Part shown: piece after piece, positions 17,088 through 25,815 of the stretch | Numbering within the stretch: the stretch's first letter is position 1 | How the letters are laid out: every line of letters starts with the position of its first letter | Assembly: GCF_030161895.1 (NCBI RefSeq) | Contig: NZ_BSVB01000001.1 | Coordinates: 2,480,001 to 2,544,000 of the forward strand | Reading direction: 5' to 3' | DNA: 64,000 nt | Source of the DNA: Pseudolysinimonas kribbensis | GTDB lineage: Bacteria > Actinomycetota > Actinomycetes > Actinomycetales > Microbacteriaceae | The notes under the pieces: model-generated | The model's input: only the letters and a program-made list of their open reading frames with translations | The model's database searches: none | Told to the model about the DNA's origin: nothing | Program-made: the position numbers and the translations under genes

Positions 17088-18071
17088 CTACTTGAGCGCG
17101 TCCGGGTGATCGGCGAGGAACTGGTCGATGTTGTCCTTGGTGACCGTGACACCCGGGACGTTGATCGTCTTCTGCTTCCACTTCGTGCCGGCCTTGAGCG
17201 CTCCGGCCGCCGACTCCATGAGCTGCTTGCCCTCGCTCACGCCGTCCTGCCAGACGACCTGCTCGAGAGTGCCGTCCTTGACCGCCTGCAGCGCCTGCGG
17301 GCCGCCGTTGATGGCGTAGACCTTCACATCGGTGCGGCCGGCCTGCTTCAGCGCCGCGATGGCGCCCATGGCCGGCTCGTCCCAGGAGCCCCAGATCGCC
17401 AGCGGGCCGCTGCCGGCCGGATGGTTGGCGAGCCACGCACTGGTGAAGTTCGTGCCGTCGTTGACCTGGCCGGGGATCGCGACCTCGTTGCGGGTCACCT
17501 TGATCCCGGACTCCTTCGCCATGGCCGCGTCGAACGCCTTGCCACGGTAGAGGCACAGGACACCGGTGTGATACGTGAGCGCCAGCACACTGCCCTTGTC
17601 GCCGAAGTCCTTGATCAGGTCATCGACGGACTGCTTGCCGACGGCCTCCGCGCTCGTGGTGGCGGCGATGCCGGGCACGAGCTCGCCGCCCCAGCTCACC
17701 ACGGGGATGTCGGCGGCCTTGGCCGAGGCGAGGCCGGATCCCAGGGCGCTGGAGAGGAACGCCATGACGGCGATCGCGTCGACCTTCTGGGTGGTCGAGA
17801 AGGTCGTCATGGCGGCGTTCGCCTTGTCGACGGATCCCTGCGTGTCGGTGACGACGACCTTCCAGCCGTCCTTCTTGGCGACCTCGGTCGCCCCGTCGAT
17901 CACGGCCTTGTTGAGGGCGTCCGTCGCGACGAGCGCGACGATTCCGAGGGTCTTCTGCTGACCGGATCCGGACCCGGCGTCGGACGAACCGCCTCCGGAG
18001 CCGCCGCTGCTGCACGCAGCCAGGCCGACGGCGATCACGACCGCCGCCGCCGCCGCAAGGATTCGCTTCAT
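17088..18071 (-). CDS. Sugar-type ABC substrate-binding lipoprotein
   Basis: 327-residue periplasmic-binding-type-1 protein of the RbsB/LsrB-like group. The ATG at 18069-18071 begins a lipoprotein signal peptide ending in the lipobox LAAC, then a Gly/Ser-rich linker. KTLGIVALVATDALNKAVIDGATEVAKKDGWKVVVTDTQGS is the expected first lobe, and YAINGGPQALQAV lies in the second. It is the first gene of the minus-strand transport operon running to livF at 8846. The promoter region upstream (18072-18233) carries a GntR-type operator-like site. The ligand is unknown. Confidence 0.88.
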   Translation of the reverse strand: MKRILAAAAAVVIAVGLAACSSGGSGGGSSDAGSGSGQQKTLGIVALVATDALNKAVIDGATEVAKKDGWKVVVTDTQGSVDKANAAMTTFSTTQKVDAIAVMAFLSSALGSGLASAKAADIPVVSWGGELVPGIAATTSAEAVGKQSVDDLIKDFGDKGSVLALTYHTGVLCLYRGKAFDAAMAKESGIKVTRNEVAIPGQVNDGTNFTSAWLANHPAGSGPLAIWGSWDEPAMGAIAALKQAGRTDVKVYAINGGPQALQAVKDGTLEQVVWQDGVSEGKQLMESAAGALKAGTKWKQKTINVPGVTVTKDNIDQFLADHPDALK

Positions 18072-18148
18072 GGCACTTGCACCTCTTCTTCGAGTTGTCG
18101 CCGGGGCGGTCGGGTCCGATGAGCCGGCCGATCGCGGCATATGAAGTT

Positions 18149-18172
18149 TCATACGATATGACTGTCGGACAA
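18149..18172. promoter_or_regulatory. GntR/FCD operator-like sites upstream of the transport operon
   Basis: CTGTCGGACAA (18162-18172) fits the GntR-family consensus TNGTNNNACNA at all but one fixed position, and the adjoining TCATACGATATGA (18149-18161) has 5-base inverted arms. Similar sites occur at 19005-19015, 19030-19040, 24242-24252 and 26623-26633, all at promoters of the same locus. The FCD-type regulator at 24284 is the likely binder (inference). Confidence 0.5.
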
Positions 18173-18233
18173 TCCTGCTCATTGTGCGAGCAGGCCGCGC
18201 TTCTTGTCAAGGACGCCCGGAGGACGGCTCCGG

Positions 18234-18955
18234 TCAGAGCGAGAGGAAGCCGCCGTCGATGACGAGCGACGTCCCGGTGATGTAGCTCGCCTCGTCGCTG
18301 GCCAGGAACAGCACGGCGTTGGCCACCTCCTCAGGCTGCCCGGGCCGGCCGAGCAGGGTGCCGTCGACGATCGACTGACTGATCGCCGGATCCTGATTCT
18401 CGGTCATGGGCGAGACGATGTAGCCGGGGTGGATCGAGTTGACGCGGACTCCGTCACGGCCGTGCGCGGCGGCCACGTTGCGCGACATGTTCAGGATCGA
18501 GCCCTTGGCCGCCTGGTAGGCGTGGGCGGACGGCACTCCGGCCAATCCCCAGATCGACGAGATGTTCACGATCGACGAGTTCCCGGTGGCGATGAGGTGC
18601 GGCAGGGCGGTGCGCATCCCGAGGAACAGCCCCTTGGAGTCGACGCCGTGCACCCGCTCCCAGATCTCCTCGGTGGTCTCGAGGATCGGTGTGTAGTCGA
18701 TGATCCCCGCGTTGTTCACGAGGATGTCGAGGCGCCCGGCCTCGGAGACGACGCGGTCCACCGCCTGCTGCCACGAGTCGGCGAGCGTGACGTCGAGCCG
18801 CAGGAAGGTGACCGGACTGCTCTCCGCGTCATCGGCGTCCAGCACATCGCCCGCGTAGACGGTGGCTCCTTCTCGGGCGAGGAGCTCCGCCATGGCTCGT
18901 CCCTGACCGCGCGCTCCCCCGTGATCAGGGCGACTTTGCCGTCGACTCTGCCCAT
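18234..18955 (-). CDS. SDR-family NAD(P)-dependent dehydrogenase (SDR-B, one frame break)
   Basis: Repaired length 240 residues. A run of five C at 18916-18920 breaks the frame in the cofactor loop; with one more base the protein reads MGRVDGKVALITGGARGQGRAMAELL and so on. Catalytic Ser is in NISSIWG, and YQAAK holds Tyr and Lys. It is a close paralogue of the SDR at 13672-14400. The ATG at 18953-18955 has AAAGGAG nine bases upstream, so I preferred it to the ATG 9 bases earlier that abuts the ribosome site. It is transcribed divergently from the lactonase-like gene at 19100; two GntR-type sites lie in the gap. Confidence 0.9.
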
Positions 18956-19004
18956 CGGTCGCATCTCCTTTGATGAGGTCCCAGCTCGCGCCGGGTCTGT
19001 ACGA

Positions 19005-19040
19005 TTGTCAGACGAAGTGCTTGCTTGTTTTGTCTGACGA
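19005..19040. promoter_or_regulatory. Tandem GntR-type operators in the SDR-B / lactonase divergent promoter
   Basis: TTGTCAGACGA (19005-19015) and TTGTCTGACGA (19030-19040) both match TNGTNNNACNA fully and lie in the same orientation exactly 25 bases apart. The complementary cores GTCAGAC and GTCTGAC also make an inverted repeat. They occupy the only promoter region between the divergent genes at 18955 and 19100, so both directions are likely controlled together. Confidence 0.65.
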
Positions 19041-19099
19041 TCATATAGTCGGGCAAAGCGGCTCCCAGCGCAAGGATCGTGGAAACGAAGGAGATTCCC

Positions 19100-19894
19100 A
19101 TGGCCGATGACGCCATCTCGATCTGGCAGGTCAAGTACGGCGAGCGCGTGGTTCGCAAGAGCGACGTGTTCCACGACTACGGGCAGTACGGGTTGCCCGA
19201 CGGCGACCTCGACATGGACTACAACTTCTGGGTGCTGCGTCGCGGCGACGAGATCATGCTTCTCGACACCGGCTATGACATCCCGAAGAAGGACTGGCTC
19301 GGCGAGATCAGCGTGACGCCGACGCCGAAGGGCCTCGAGATCCTCGGGATCGACCCGAAGGACGTCACCCTCGTCATCACGAGCCACTTCCACTACGACC
19401 ACATCGGCTACCTCGGACTGTTCGAGAACGCGACGGTGGTCTCAGGACAGCGGGAATGGGACTACTGGATCGGCAAGAAGAACGCGAACGAGCTCGAGGG
19501 CGAGTTCGCGACGACGGACGACCTCGAGCCCGTCGAGAAGGCGCACGCCGAGGGGCGGCTGCGGCTGATCTCCGAACCGACCGAGGTGGTGCCGGGGATC
19601 ACCGTCTACCCGATCGGCGGCCACTGCCCCGGCGAACTGCTGACGAGGATCGAGACCGGATCCGGGTCGTACATCATGACCGTCGACGCTGCGCACTTCT
19701 ACGAGCAGATCGAGCACGAGTGGCCGTTCTTCGCCTTCACCGACCTCGATGAGATGACGGCGGGGCTGAGCTTCATCAACCGGCTCGCGGCGGAGACCGG
19801 GTCGACGATCGTCCCGGGCCACGACGCTCGAGTGCGGGATCGCTTCCCGGCGGCCCCGGGCGCTGCGGGAGAGATCGCGACCGTCCTGGCATAG
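19100..19894 (+). CDS. MBL-fold metallohydrolase, AHL-lactonase-like (1)
   Basis: 264-residue metallo-beta-lactamase-fold hydrolase. The zinc motif is H96-x-H98-x-D100-H101 (SHFHYDHIG), with further ligands at H175 (GGHCPGE), D196 (VDAAHFY) and H241 (VPGHD), a complete dinuclear set. The layout follows N-acyl-homoserine lactonases and gamma-butyrolactonases of the AiiA/BlcC type. The ATG at 19100 has GAAGGAG eight bases upstream. It is the first gene of a plus-strand operon and a paralogue of the next gene (19984). In this context it probably opens a lactone intermediate of the pathway rather than acting on quorum signals (inference). Confidence 0.85.
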   Translation: MADDAISIWQVKYGERVVRKSDVFHDYGQYGLPDGDLDMDYNFWVLRRGDEIMLLDTGYDIPKKDWLGEISVTPTPKGLEILGIDPKDVTLVITSHFHYDHIGYLGLFENATVVSGQREWDYWIGKKNANELEGEFATTDDLEPVEKAHAEGRLRLISEPTEVVPGITVYPIGGHCPGELLTRIETGSGSYIMTVDAAHFYEQIEHEWPFFAFTDLDEMTAGLSFINRLAAETGSTIVPGHDARVRDRFPAAPGAAGEIATVLA

Positions 19895-19983
19895 GGTCGC
19901 GCCCGAGTCCCCGGGCCGTGGTGGTGCGGCCCGGGATCACCCGCCGCCGGCGGGATCGTTCGGAATTCAGACAGAGGAGCACG

Positions 19984-20787
19984 ATGGCCGACCAGTACCA
20001 GGTGGTGATCGCCAAACACGGCACGCGCCGCACGGTCCGCTCCGACGTGTTCCTCAACTACGCCCTGTACGGCGAGCCGGACGATCCGATCGGCATGGAC
20101 TACTTCGTCTGGATCGCGCGCAATGCCGACCGCACCGTCGTGATCGACACCGGGTTCTCCGGTGCCGGCGGGCGCAAGCGCGGACGCGAGATCCTCGTCG
20201 AGGTCCCCGAGCTGTACCGCCGTCTCGGCGTCGACCCGTCGGGCGTCGAGGTGGTCGCGATCACCCATGCGCACTACGACCACATCGGCAACCTCGGCGT
20301 GTTCCCGAGCGCGCCGATCGTGCTGGCGCGGTCGGAATACGACTTCTGGACCGGTCCGCACGCGGGACGCCCGCTCTTCCACCACTCGGTCGAGGATGAC
20401 GAGCTCGCCGGGCTGCGCTTTCTCGTCGACCAGGGCCGGGTCGAGCTCTTCCGCGAACGCCGTGAGCTCGCCCCCGGGATCGAGATCATCGAGGTCGGGG
20501 GCCACACGCCCGGGCAGAGCGTGGTCACGGTGCCGACGAGCGAGGGCGTGGTGCTGCTCGCGAGCGACGCCATCCATTACTACGAGGAGTACGAGCGGGC
20601 GATGCCCTTCACGTCGGTGGCCGACCTGGTCGGCATGTACGACTCGTTCGAGACGGTGCGCGGCATGGTGCAGCGCGGCGAGGTGCAGCACATCGTCTCG
20701 GGGCACGACCCGGGTACGCTCCAACGCTTCACCCCGGCGGACGGCGAGCTCACCGGATTGGTCGCGACGATCGGGGCGGCGGCATGA
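19984..20787 (+). CDS. MBL-fold metallohydrolase, AHL-lactonase-like (2)
   Basis: 267 residues, paralogous to the preceding gene. Zinc ligands are H95-x-H97-x-D99-H100 (THAHYDHIG), H174 (GGHTPGQ), D195 (SDAIHYYEEY) and H241 (VSGHD). The ATG at 19984 has GAGGAG six bases upstream. Its stop overlaps the ATG of the following SDR by 4 bases. Two lactonase-like paralogues side by side suggest two lactone substrates, or two steps on stereoisomers, in one pathway (inference). Confidence 0.85.
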   Translation: MADQYQVVIAKHGTRRTVRSDVFLNYALYGEPDDPIGMDYFVWIARNADRTVVIDTGFSGAGGRKRGREILVEVPELYRRLGVDPSGVEVVAITHAHYDHIGNLGVFPSAPIVLARSEYDFWTGPHAGRPLFHHSVEDDELAGLRFLVDQGRVELFRERRELAPGIEIIEVGGHTPGQSVVTVPTSEGVVLLASDAIHYYEEYERAMPFTSVADLVGMYDSFETVRGMVQRGEVQHIVSGHDPGTLQRFTPADGELTGLVATIGAAA

Positions 20788-21652
20788 CCGGGCGATTCGA
20801 GGGCAAGGTCGCCGTGGTGACCGGTGCCGCAGGGGCCTCGGTCGTGCCTCGGCGCAGCGCCTCGCCTCTGAGGGCGCCCACATCGTCGTCGTGGACATCG
20901 ACGCCGACGCGGCGCACGAGGTCGCCGGATCGCTCGCGACGCCGTCCATCGCCGTTGCTGCCGACATCAGCGAGGAGGCAGCGGTCGCCCGCTACATCGA
21001 CGCGGGCGTGGAGGCGTTCGGCCGGATCGACCTGCACCACCTCAACGCCGGCATCTTCGGATCCTTCGACCATCTCCCCGACCTCAGCGTCGACGAATTC
21101 GATCGCGTGATGGCGGTCAACGTGCGCGGTCAGTTCCTCGGCGTCCGCGCGGCTTTCCGGCAGTACCGCGGGCAGAGCCGGCCCTCCCAGGGCGCCATCG
21201 GGACCATCGCGGTCACGGGCTCGATCGCCGGTCTGACCGGATCGGCGGACCTGCTGCCGTACCACGTCTCCAAGCACGCCGTGCACGGCCTCGTCCATGC
21301 CGCCGCCGTCTACGGAGGTCCGATCGGCGTGCGGGTGAACGCGGTGGCGCCCGGCATCGTGCCGACCGAGCTGTTCGCCCGCGCCGCGACGGCGACGGGC
21401 GGCAAGAACGACATGGAGCAGCGCGCGTCGACGACGCCGCTGCGCCGTGCGGGCAGTCCGGAGGAGATCGCGGGCGTCGTCGCCTTCCTGCTCAGCGAGG
21501 ACAGCGCGTACGTCACCGGCCAGATCGTGTCGGCCGACGGGGGAGCGACCGTCGTCAACACCGTGCGGCCCGCCGGCGGCGCGGGCGCGTGGGACCCCGC
21601 CGGGATCGACGCCGCCATGTACACGACAGCGGGAGAGAAGCAGCAGTCATGA
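20784..21652 (+). CDS. SDR-family oxidoreductase (SDR-C, one frame break)
   Basis: Repaired length 289 residues. A run of four G at 20832-20835 breaks the frame in the nucleotide-binding loop; one more G gives VTGAAGGLGRASAQRLASEG. The catalytic residues are Ser in VTGSIAG and Tyr/Lys in YHVSK. It is more distant from SDR-A and SDR-B than they are from each other, with a longer C-terminus (TVRPAGGAGAWDPAGIDAAMY). The start overlaps the upstream lactonase-like gene and the stop overlaps the next dehydrogenase (ATGA at 21649-21652), so all are coupled. Confidence 0.88.
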
Positions 21653-22556
21653 GCAAGAACATCGGGTTCATCGGTCTCGGCAACATGGGCGGCCGGATGA
21701 CCGGCTGCATCGTGCGCGCCGGGCAGGCCGTTCTCGGGTACGACGCGAAGACCGAGAACATCGCCGCGGCCGGCGCGACACCCGCCGACTCCGCCGCCGC
21801 CGTCATGGCGGGCGCGGACGTCGTGCTGCTGTCGCTGCCCGACAGCCGCGTCGTCGAGGCGGTGGTGTACGGCGACAGCGGCATCCTCGCGGCGGCCCGC
21901 GAGGGACAGGTCGTGATCGATCTCAGCACCTCGGCGCCCGACTCGACGCGGGCGATCGCCGCGGACTTCGCCGCGCGGGGCGTGCGATTCCTCGACGCCG
22001 GCATCTCGGGCGGTGCCGCCGCGGCCGAGAAGGGACAGCTCACGCTCATGGTCGGCGGCGATGCCGACGCCCTCGCCTCCGTCGACGACGTGCTCGGGTA
22101 CTTCGCCTCGAACATCTTCCACATCGGCGAGAGCGGCGCCGGGCACACGACGAAGCTCCTGAACAACTTCCTCAACGCCGTCGCCCTCTCCGCGACGGCC
22201 GAGGTGATGGTGGCCGCCAAGAAGGCGGGACTCGACCTCGCGACCGTCCTCGATGTCTTCAACAAGAGTTCCGGTGTCAACTTCGCGACGATCAACCGGT
22301 TCCCCAAGATCATCACGGGCGACTACCTCAAGGGGGTCTGACGAACACCCTCATGCTCAAGGACGTCACGCTGTACGCCGACCTGGTCGCGCGGCTCGGC
22401 GTCGCCAGCCTCAATGCCTCGGGCCCGCTCGCGGCATTCGGGCTCGCGCGTGCCCTCGGCTATGCCGACGACATCAGCAACACCGTGGTCGACGCGATCG
22501 GCGACATCTCGGGCGGCGTCCGCCTGCACGACGGCGAGCGGAAGGAATCCCGATGA
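21649..22556 (+). CDS. NAD(P)-dependent beta-hydroxyacid dehydrogenase, HIBADH family (1, one frame break)
   Basis: Repaired length 302 residues. N-terminal Rossmann motif GFIGLGNMGGRM, family substrate motif DAGISGGAAAAEKG and the catalytic Lys in GHTTKLLNN identify a 3-hydroxyisobutyrate/tartronate-semialdehyde reductase-type enzyme. The run of five G at 22332-22336 should be six; correction removes an early stop and adds the C-terminal helical domain (GLTNTLMLKDVTLYADL). It shares ATGA overlaps with the SDR before and the cupin after. Its paralogue lies at 23344-24219. Confidence 0.9.
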
Positions 22557-22951
22557 TCATCGTCCCGCCCTCCCGGGCATCCGGGACCGCCGGCAAGCCG
22601 GGGTCCCAGTTCACCGGCGACGTGTATCCGTACGTCACCATGCCGTCGACCGATGGCGTCGTGATCAACACCGTGAACTTCACGCCGGGCGCCCGCACCT
22701 ACTGGCACCGCCACGAGCGCGGTCAGATCCTGCAGGTGCTGGCCGGCCGGGGTCTCATCCAGTCGGAGGGCGACCCCGTCGCGGTGATCCGCGCCGGCGA
22801 CACCGTCTGGGTCCCCGCCGGCGAACGCCACTGGCACGGTGCCGCCCCGGACTCCTACCTCATCCACACCGCCATCTCGCTCGGCACGACCGACTGGTCC
22901 GACCCCGTGTCGGACGAGGACTACGACCGCGCCCCGGACACCCAGGACTGA
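22553..22951 (+). CDS. Single-domain cupin, hydroxynitrile-lyase-like
   Basis: 132-residue cupin. Motif 1 is WHRHERGQ (His-x-His-x3-Gln, with Gln in place of the more usual Glu) and motif 2 is PAGERHWH, so a metal site with three or four His is likely. The overall pattern (FTPGARTYWHRHERGQ; GDTVWVPAGERHWHGA; a C-terminal DWSDPVSDEDY) resembles, from memory, the small Mn-dependent hydroxynitrile-lyase-type cupins that often sit next to carboxymuconolactone decarboxylases. Its reaction here is unknown. The start overlaps the upstream dehydrogenase stop; the CMD gene follows 2 bases later. Confidence 0.8.
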   Translation: MIIVPPSRASGTAGKPGSQFTGDVYPYVTMPSTDGVVINTVNFTPGARTYWHRHERGQILQVLAGRGLIQSEGDPVAVIRAGDTVWVPAGERHWHGAAPDSYLIHTAISLGTTDWSDPVSDEDYDRAPDTQD

Positions 22952-22953
22952 CG

Positions 22954-23351
22954 ATGACCGACGACACGACGCGCGACGACCTCTTCGAACGCGGTATGGA
23001 CATGCGCCGTCAGGTGCTGGGCGCCGATCACGTGGAGCGCTCGATGGCCAACGTCAGCGACTTCTCGCGCCCCATTCAGGAATTCGTCACCGAATACTGC
23101 TGGGGGTGGTCTGGAGCGACGACGGCCTCGAGCCGAAGACGCGGAGCATGCTCAACCTCGCCATGCTGACCGCCCTCAACCGCTCGCACGAGCTCGGAGT
23201 GCACGTGCGCGGCGCCCTCAACAACGGAGTCACCGAAGCCGAGATCCAGCAGGTCCTCCTGCAGACCGCCGTCTACGTCGGCGTTCCGGCGGCGCTCGAG
23301 TCCTTCCGCGTCGCCGAGAAGGTCATCAAGGAGTTCCACGCGAATGCCTGA
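22954..23351 (+). CDS. Carboxymuconolactone decarboxylase family protein (single domain, one frame break)
   Basis: Repaired length 132 residues, the size of 4-carboxymuconolactone decarboxylase. A run of five G (23102-23106) breaks the frame after EYCWG; one more G leads into VVWSDDGLEPKTRSMLNLAMLTALNR, and HELGVHVRGALNNGVTEAEIQQVLLQTAVYVGVPAALE carries the family's central helices. There is no CxxC pair, so it is a PcaC-like rather than AhpD-like member. No protocatechuate-pathway genes accompany it, so an analogous decarboxylation or lactone reaction in an unknown pathway is likely. Confidence 0.87.
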
Positions 23352-24219
23352 GCAGATCGGGTTCGTCGGCCTCGGGAACATGGGGCACCCGATGACCTCG
23401 CGGCTGGTCGGAGCCGGACATCGCGTCCGGGCCTACGACGTCGCCGAAGCGGCACGCGCGAGGGCGGTCGAGGCCGGGGCCGTCGAGGCCGCCACGCTCG
23501 CGGCCGCGGCGGACGACGCGGACCTGGTCGTCCTGATGCTGCCCAACTCCGACATCGTCGAGCAGGTCGTCACGGATCCGGGCTTCGCCCAGGCGCTGTC
23601 GCCCGGCACCACGGTGATCGACATGAGCTCATCGGAGCCGTTGCGCACCCGTGCGCTGGCGGCGCGGTTGGCCGAGCGCGGCATCCGCATGGTCGACGCG
23701 CCCGTCTCGGGCGGGGTGAAGGGCGCCGAGAGGGGCGCGCTCACGATCATGGTCGGCGGCGATGACGCGGACGTCGCGCGCGTGATGCCCGTGCTCGAGA
23801 CCCTCGGCCGACCGGTGCACGCAGGGGCGATCGGATCGGGCCATGCCGTGAAGGCCCTCAACAATCTGCTGTCGGCGACCCACCTGTGGGTCACGAGCGA
23901 GGCGATCGAGGCCGGCCGGCGCTTCGGTCTCGACCCGGAGGTCATGCTCGCCGTCTTCAACGGCTCGAGCGGCCGCAGTGGGTCGACCGAGAACAAGTGG
24001 CCCAACTTCATCCTGCCGGGCACGTTCGACTCGGGATTCGGGCTCCGGCTCATGCTGAAGGACATGCGGATCGCGGTCCAGCTCGCCCAGCAGTCCGGGG
24101 CCCCCAGTCGGCTGGGCGCCGACGCGGTCGATCTCTGGGCAGAGGCCGCCGACGGGCTGCCGGCCACCGCGGACCACACCGAGGTCGCGCGCTGGATCGC
24201 CGACGAAGGAGCCGGATGA
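23344..24219 (+). CDS. NAD(P)-dependent beta-hydroxyacid dehydrogenase, HIBADH family (2)
   Basis: 291-residue intact member of the 3-hydroxyisobutyrate dehydrogenase family: Rossmann GFVGLGNMGHPM, substrate motif DAPVSGGVKGAERG, catalytic Lys in GHAVKALNN and cofactor-domain motif GSSGRSGSTEN. It overlaps the CMD gene by 8 bases. It is paralogous to 21649-22556; two such enzymes in one operon suggest oxidation of two different beta-hydroxy acids or the reversible handling of a semialdehyde. It is the last gene before the regulator at 24284. Confidence 0.92.
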   Translation: MPEQIGFVGLGNMGHPMTSRLVGAGHRVRAYDVAEAARARAVEAGAVEAATLAAAADDADLVVLMLPNSDIVEQVVTDPGFAQALSPGTTVIDMSSSEPLRTRALAARLAERGIRMVDAPVSGGVKGAERGALTIMVGGDDADVARVMPVLETLGRPVHAGAIGSGHAVKALNNLLSATHLWVTSEAIEAGRRFGLDPEVMLAVFNGSSGRSGSTENKWPNFILPGTFDSGFGLRLMLKDMRIAVQLAQQSGAPSRLGADAVDLWAEAADGLPATADHTEVARWIADEGAG

Positions 24220-24241
24220 CGCGCTGACACTCCCGGAGAGA

Positions 24242-24283
24242 TCGTATGACGATGCAGCAAGACCCGTCCTTATAGTGAGAGCC
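24242..24283 (+). promoter_or_regulatory. Predicted leaderless promoter and autoregulatory site of the GntR gene
   Basis: TCGTATGACGA (24242-24252) matches TNGTNNNACNA fully. A -10-like TATAGT lies at 24271-24276, only seven bases before the ATG at 24284, so the transcript would begin at or beside the start codon and lack a leader. The operator sits over the expected -35 position, which fits autorepression. Confidence 0.55.
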
Positions 24284-24990
24284 ATGCCATCCACCAACTC
24301 CCTCGCAGGCTCATGGACCGCAGAGCCCATGGGCCGCGTTGCGGCGCCTCTTCGCGAGCAGGTGATCGCCGCCCTGCGGCAGGCCATCCTCGACTTCCAG
24401 CTCAAGCCCGGCCAGCGTCTGGTCGAGCGCGAGCTGATCGAGCAGCTCGGCGTGAGCCGGACCACGATCCGCGAAGCGCTGCGTGAGCTGACGTCGGAGG
24501 GGTTGGTCACCGTGGTGCCGCAGCGCGGGGCCATGGTGAGCGCACCATCGCTCGAGGAGGCGATCGACCTGTACGAGGTGCGTGCCTCGCTCGAGTCGCT
24601 CGTGGTGCAGCATTTCGTGGAGCGCGCGAGCGACGAGGAGATCGACAAGCTGCGCGAGACCGTGCGCGACGTGGCCAAGGTCGCCGAGAAGACCGCCGAC
24701 ACGCGTGAGATCCTCGGCGCCAAGGATGCCTTCTATCTCGTGCTGATCGCCGGCGCACGCAGTGCCGCGCTGCAGCAGCTCATCGAGGGGATCCAGGCGC
24801 GCGTGCAGGTGCTGCGCGCCACCTCCTCTCGGAGCAGGGACGGCCGCACGAGATGGTGGCCGAGCTCGAGGCCATCGTCGACGCGATCGCGGCGCGCGAC
24901 GCCCCGCTGGCCTCGAAGCTCACGGCGGAGCACATCCGCAAGGCGTCGGTCACCGCGCTGCACAGTCTGCGCGAGGCCGAAGCGGTCTAG
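24284..24990 (+). CDS. GntR-family regulator with FCD domain (one frame break)
   Basis: Repaired length 235 residues. Residues about 20-85 are the winged helix (REQVIAALRQAILDFQLKPGQRLVERELIEQLGVSRTTIREALREL), and the rest is an FCD ligand-binding domain starting LYEVRASLESLVVQHF and ending EHIRKASVTALHSL. One base is missing within 24822-24830; repair joins VLRATS to LSEQGRPHEMVAELEAIV. FCD regulators bind organic or sugar acids, often through a metal held by His/Asp. Sites of its family consensus lie at its own promoter and three others in the locus, so it is the likely controller of the whole 8.8-26.6 kb region. Confidence 0.87.
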
Positions 24991-25044
24991 GCCCGCACGA
25001 TCTCTCCTCTCATTCCGCATGTGAAGACGAGGAAAGGAAACACG

Positions 25045-25808
25045 ATGGAGCTCACCGCCCGTCAGCAGGAGGTCAAGGATCGGTTCATCCAGGTGCGCGG
25101 CACCTGGGGCGACACGTGGGAGGCCATGCTCCGACTCGACCCGGAGTTCCTGCTCGCCTATCTGGACTTCTCGGCCGTGCCATGGCGCAAGGGCCACCTC
25201 GACACCAAGACGAGGAGTTCATCTACATCGTCGTGGATGCCGCGGCGACCCACATGTACGCGCCGGGGGTGCGCCAGCACATCAAGGCGGCGCTCGCCGC
25301 GGGTGCGACACCGCAGGAGATCATGGAGGTGCTCGAGTGCACCGCCACCCTCAGCATCCACGCCATGAACGTCGGCGTCCCGGTGCTCACCGAGGTGCTG
25401 GCTGAGAGGGGCATCCGCACCGACGCCGCGCCCCTGAACGAGTATCAGGAACGGCTCAAAGCGGAGTTCACGCAGAAGCGCGGCTACTGGAACCCCACGT
25501 GGGACGAGATGCTCGAGCTCGACCCGGAGCTCTTCGACGCCTACACCGCGTTCTCCTCCCACCCCTGGACCCACGGCACGCTCTCGCCCAAGGTGCGGGA
25601 GTTCATCTACATGGCGTTCGACACCTCTGCCACGCATCTCTACAAGGTGGGCCTCAAGCTGCATATCGAGAACGCCCTCGGCTATGGCGCGACGATCGGC
25701 GAGGTCCTCGAGGTCATGGAGGTCGCGAGCGTGATCGGCATCCACTCGGTCGCGATGGGCGCTCCGATCCTGCTGGAGGAGATCGCGGCGCTCGCCGGCG
25801 ACGACTAG
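25045..25808 (+). CDS. Double-domain carboxymuconolactone decarboxylase family protein (1, one frame break)
   Basis: Repaired length 254 residues built of two repeated CMD units. Unit 1 contains EEFIYIVVDAAATHMYAPG with the following HIKAALAAGATPQEIMEVLE; unit 2 contains REFIYMAFDTSATHLYKVG and HIENALGYGATIGEVLEVMEV. One base is missing near 25206-25215. There is no CxxC redox pair. AGGAAAGG lies upstream of the ATG at 25045. It faces its paralogue (25816-26583) convergently with only 7 bases between stops. Catalytic role unknown; the family includes lactone decarboxylases. Confidence 0.82.
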
Positions 25809-25815
25809 GGGCGGT

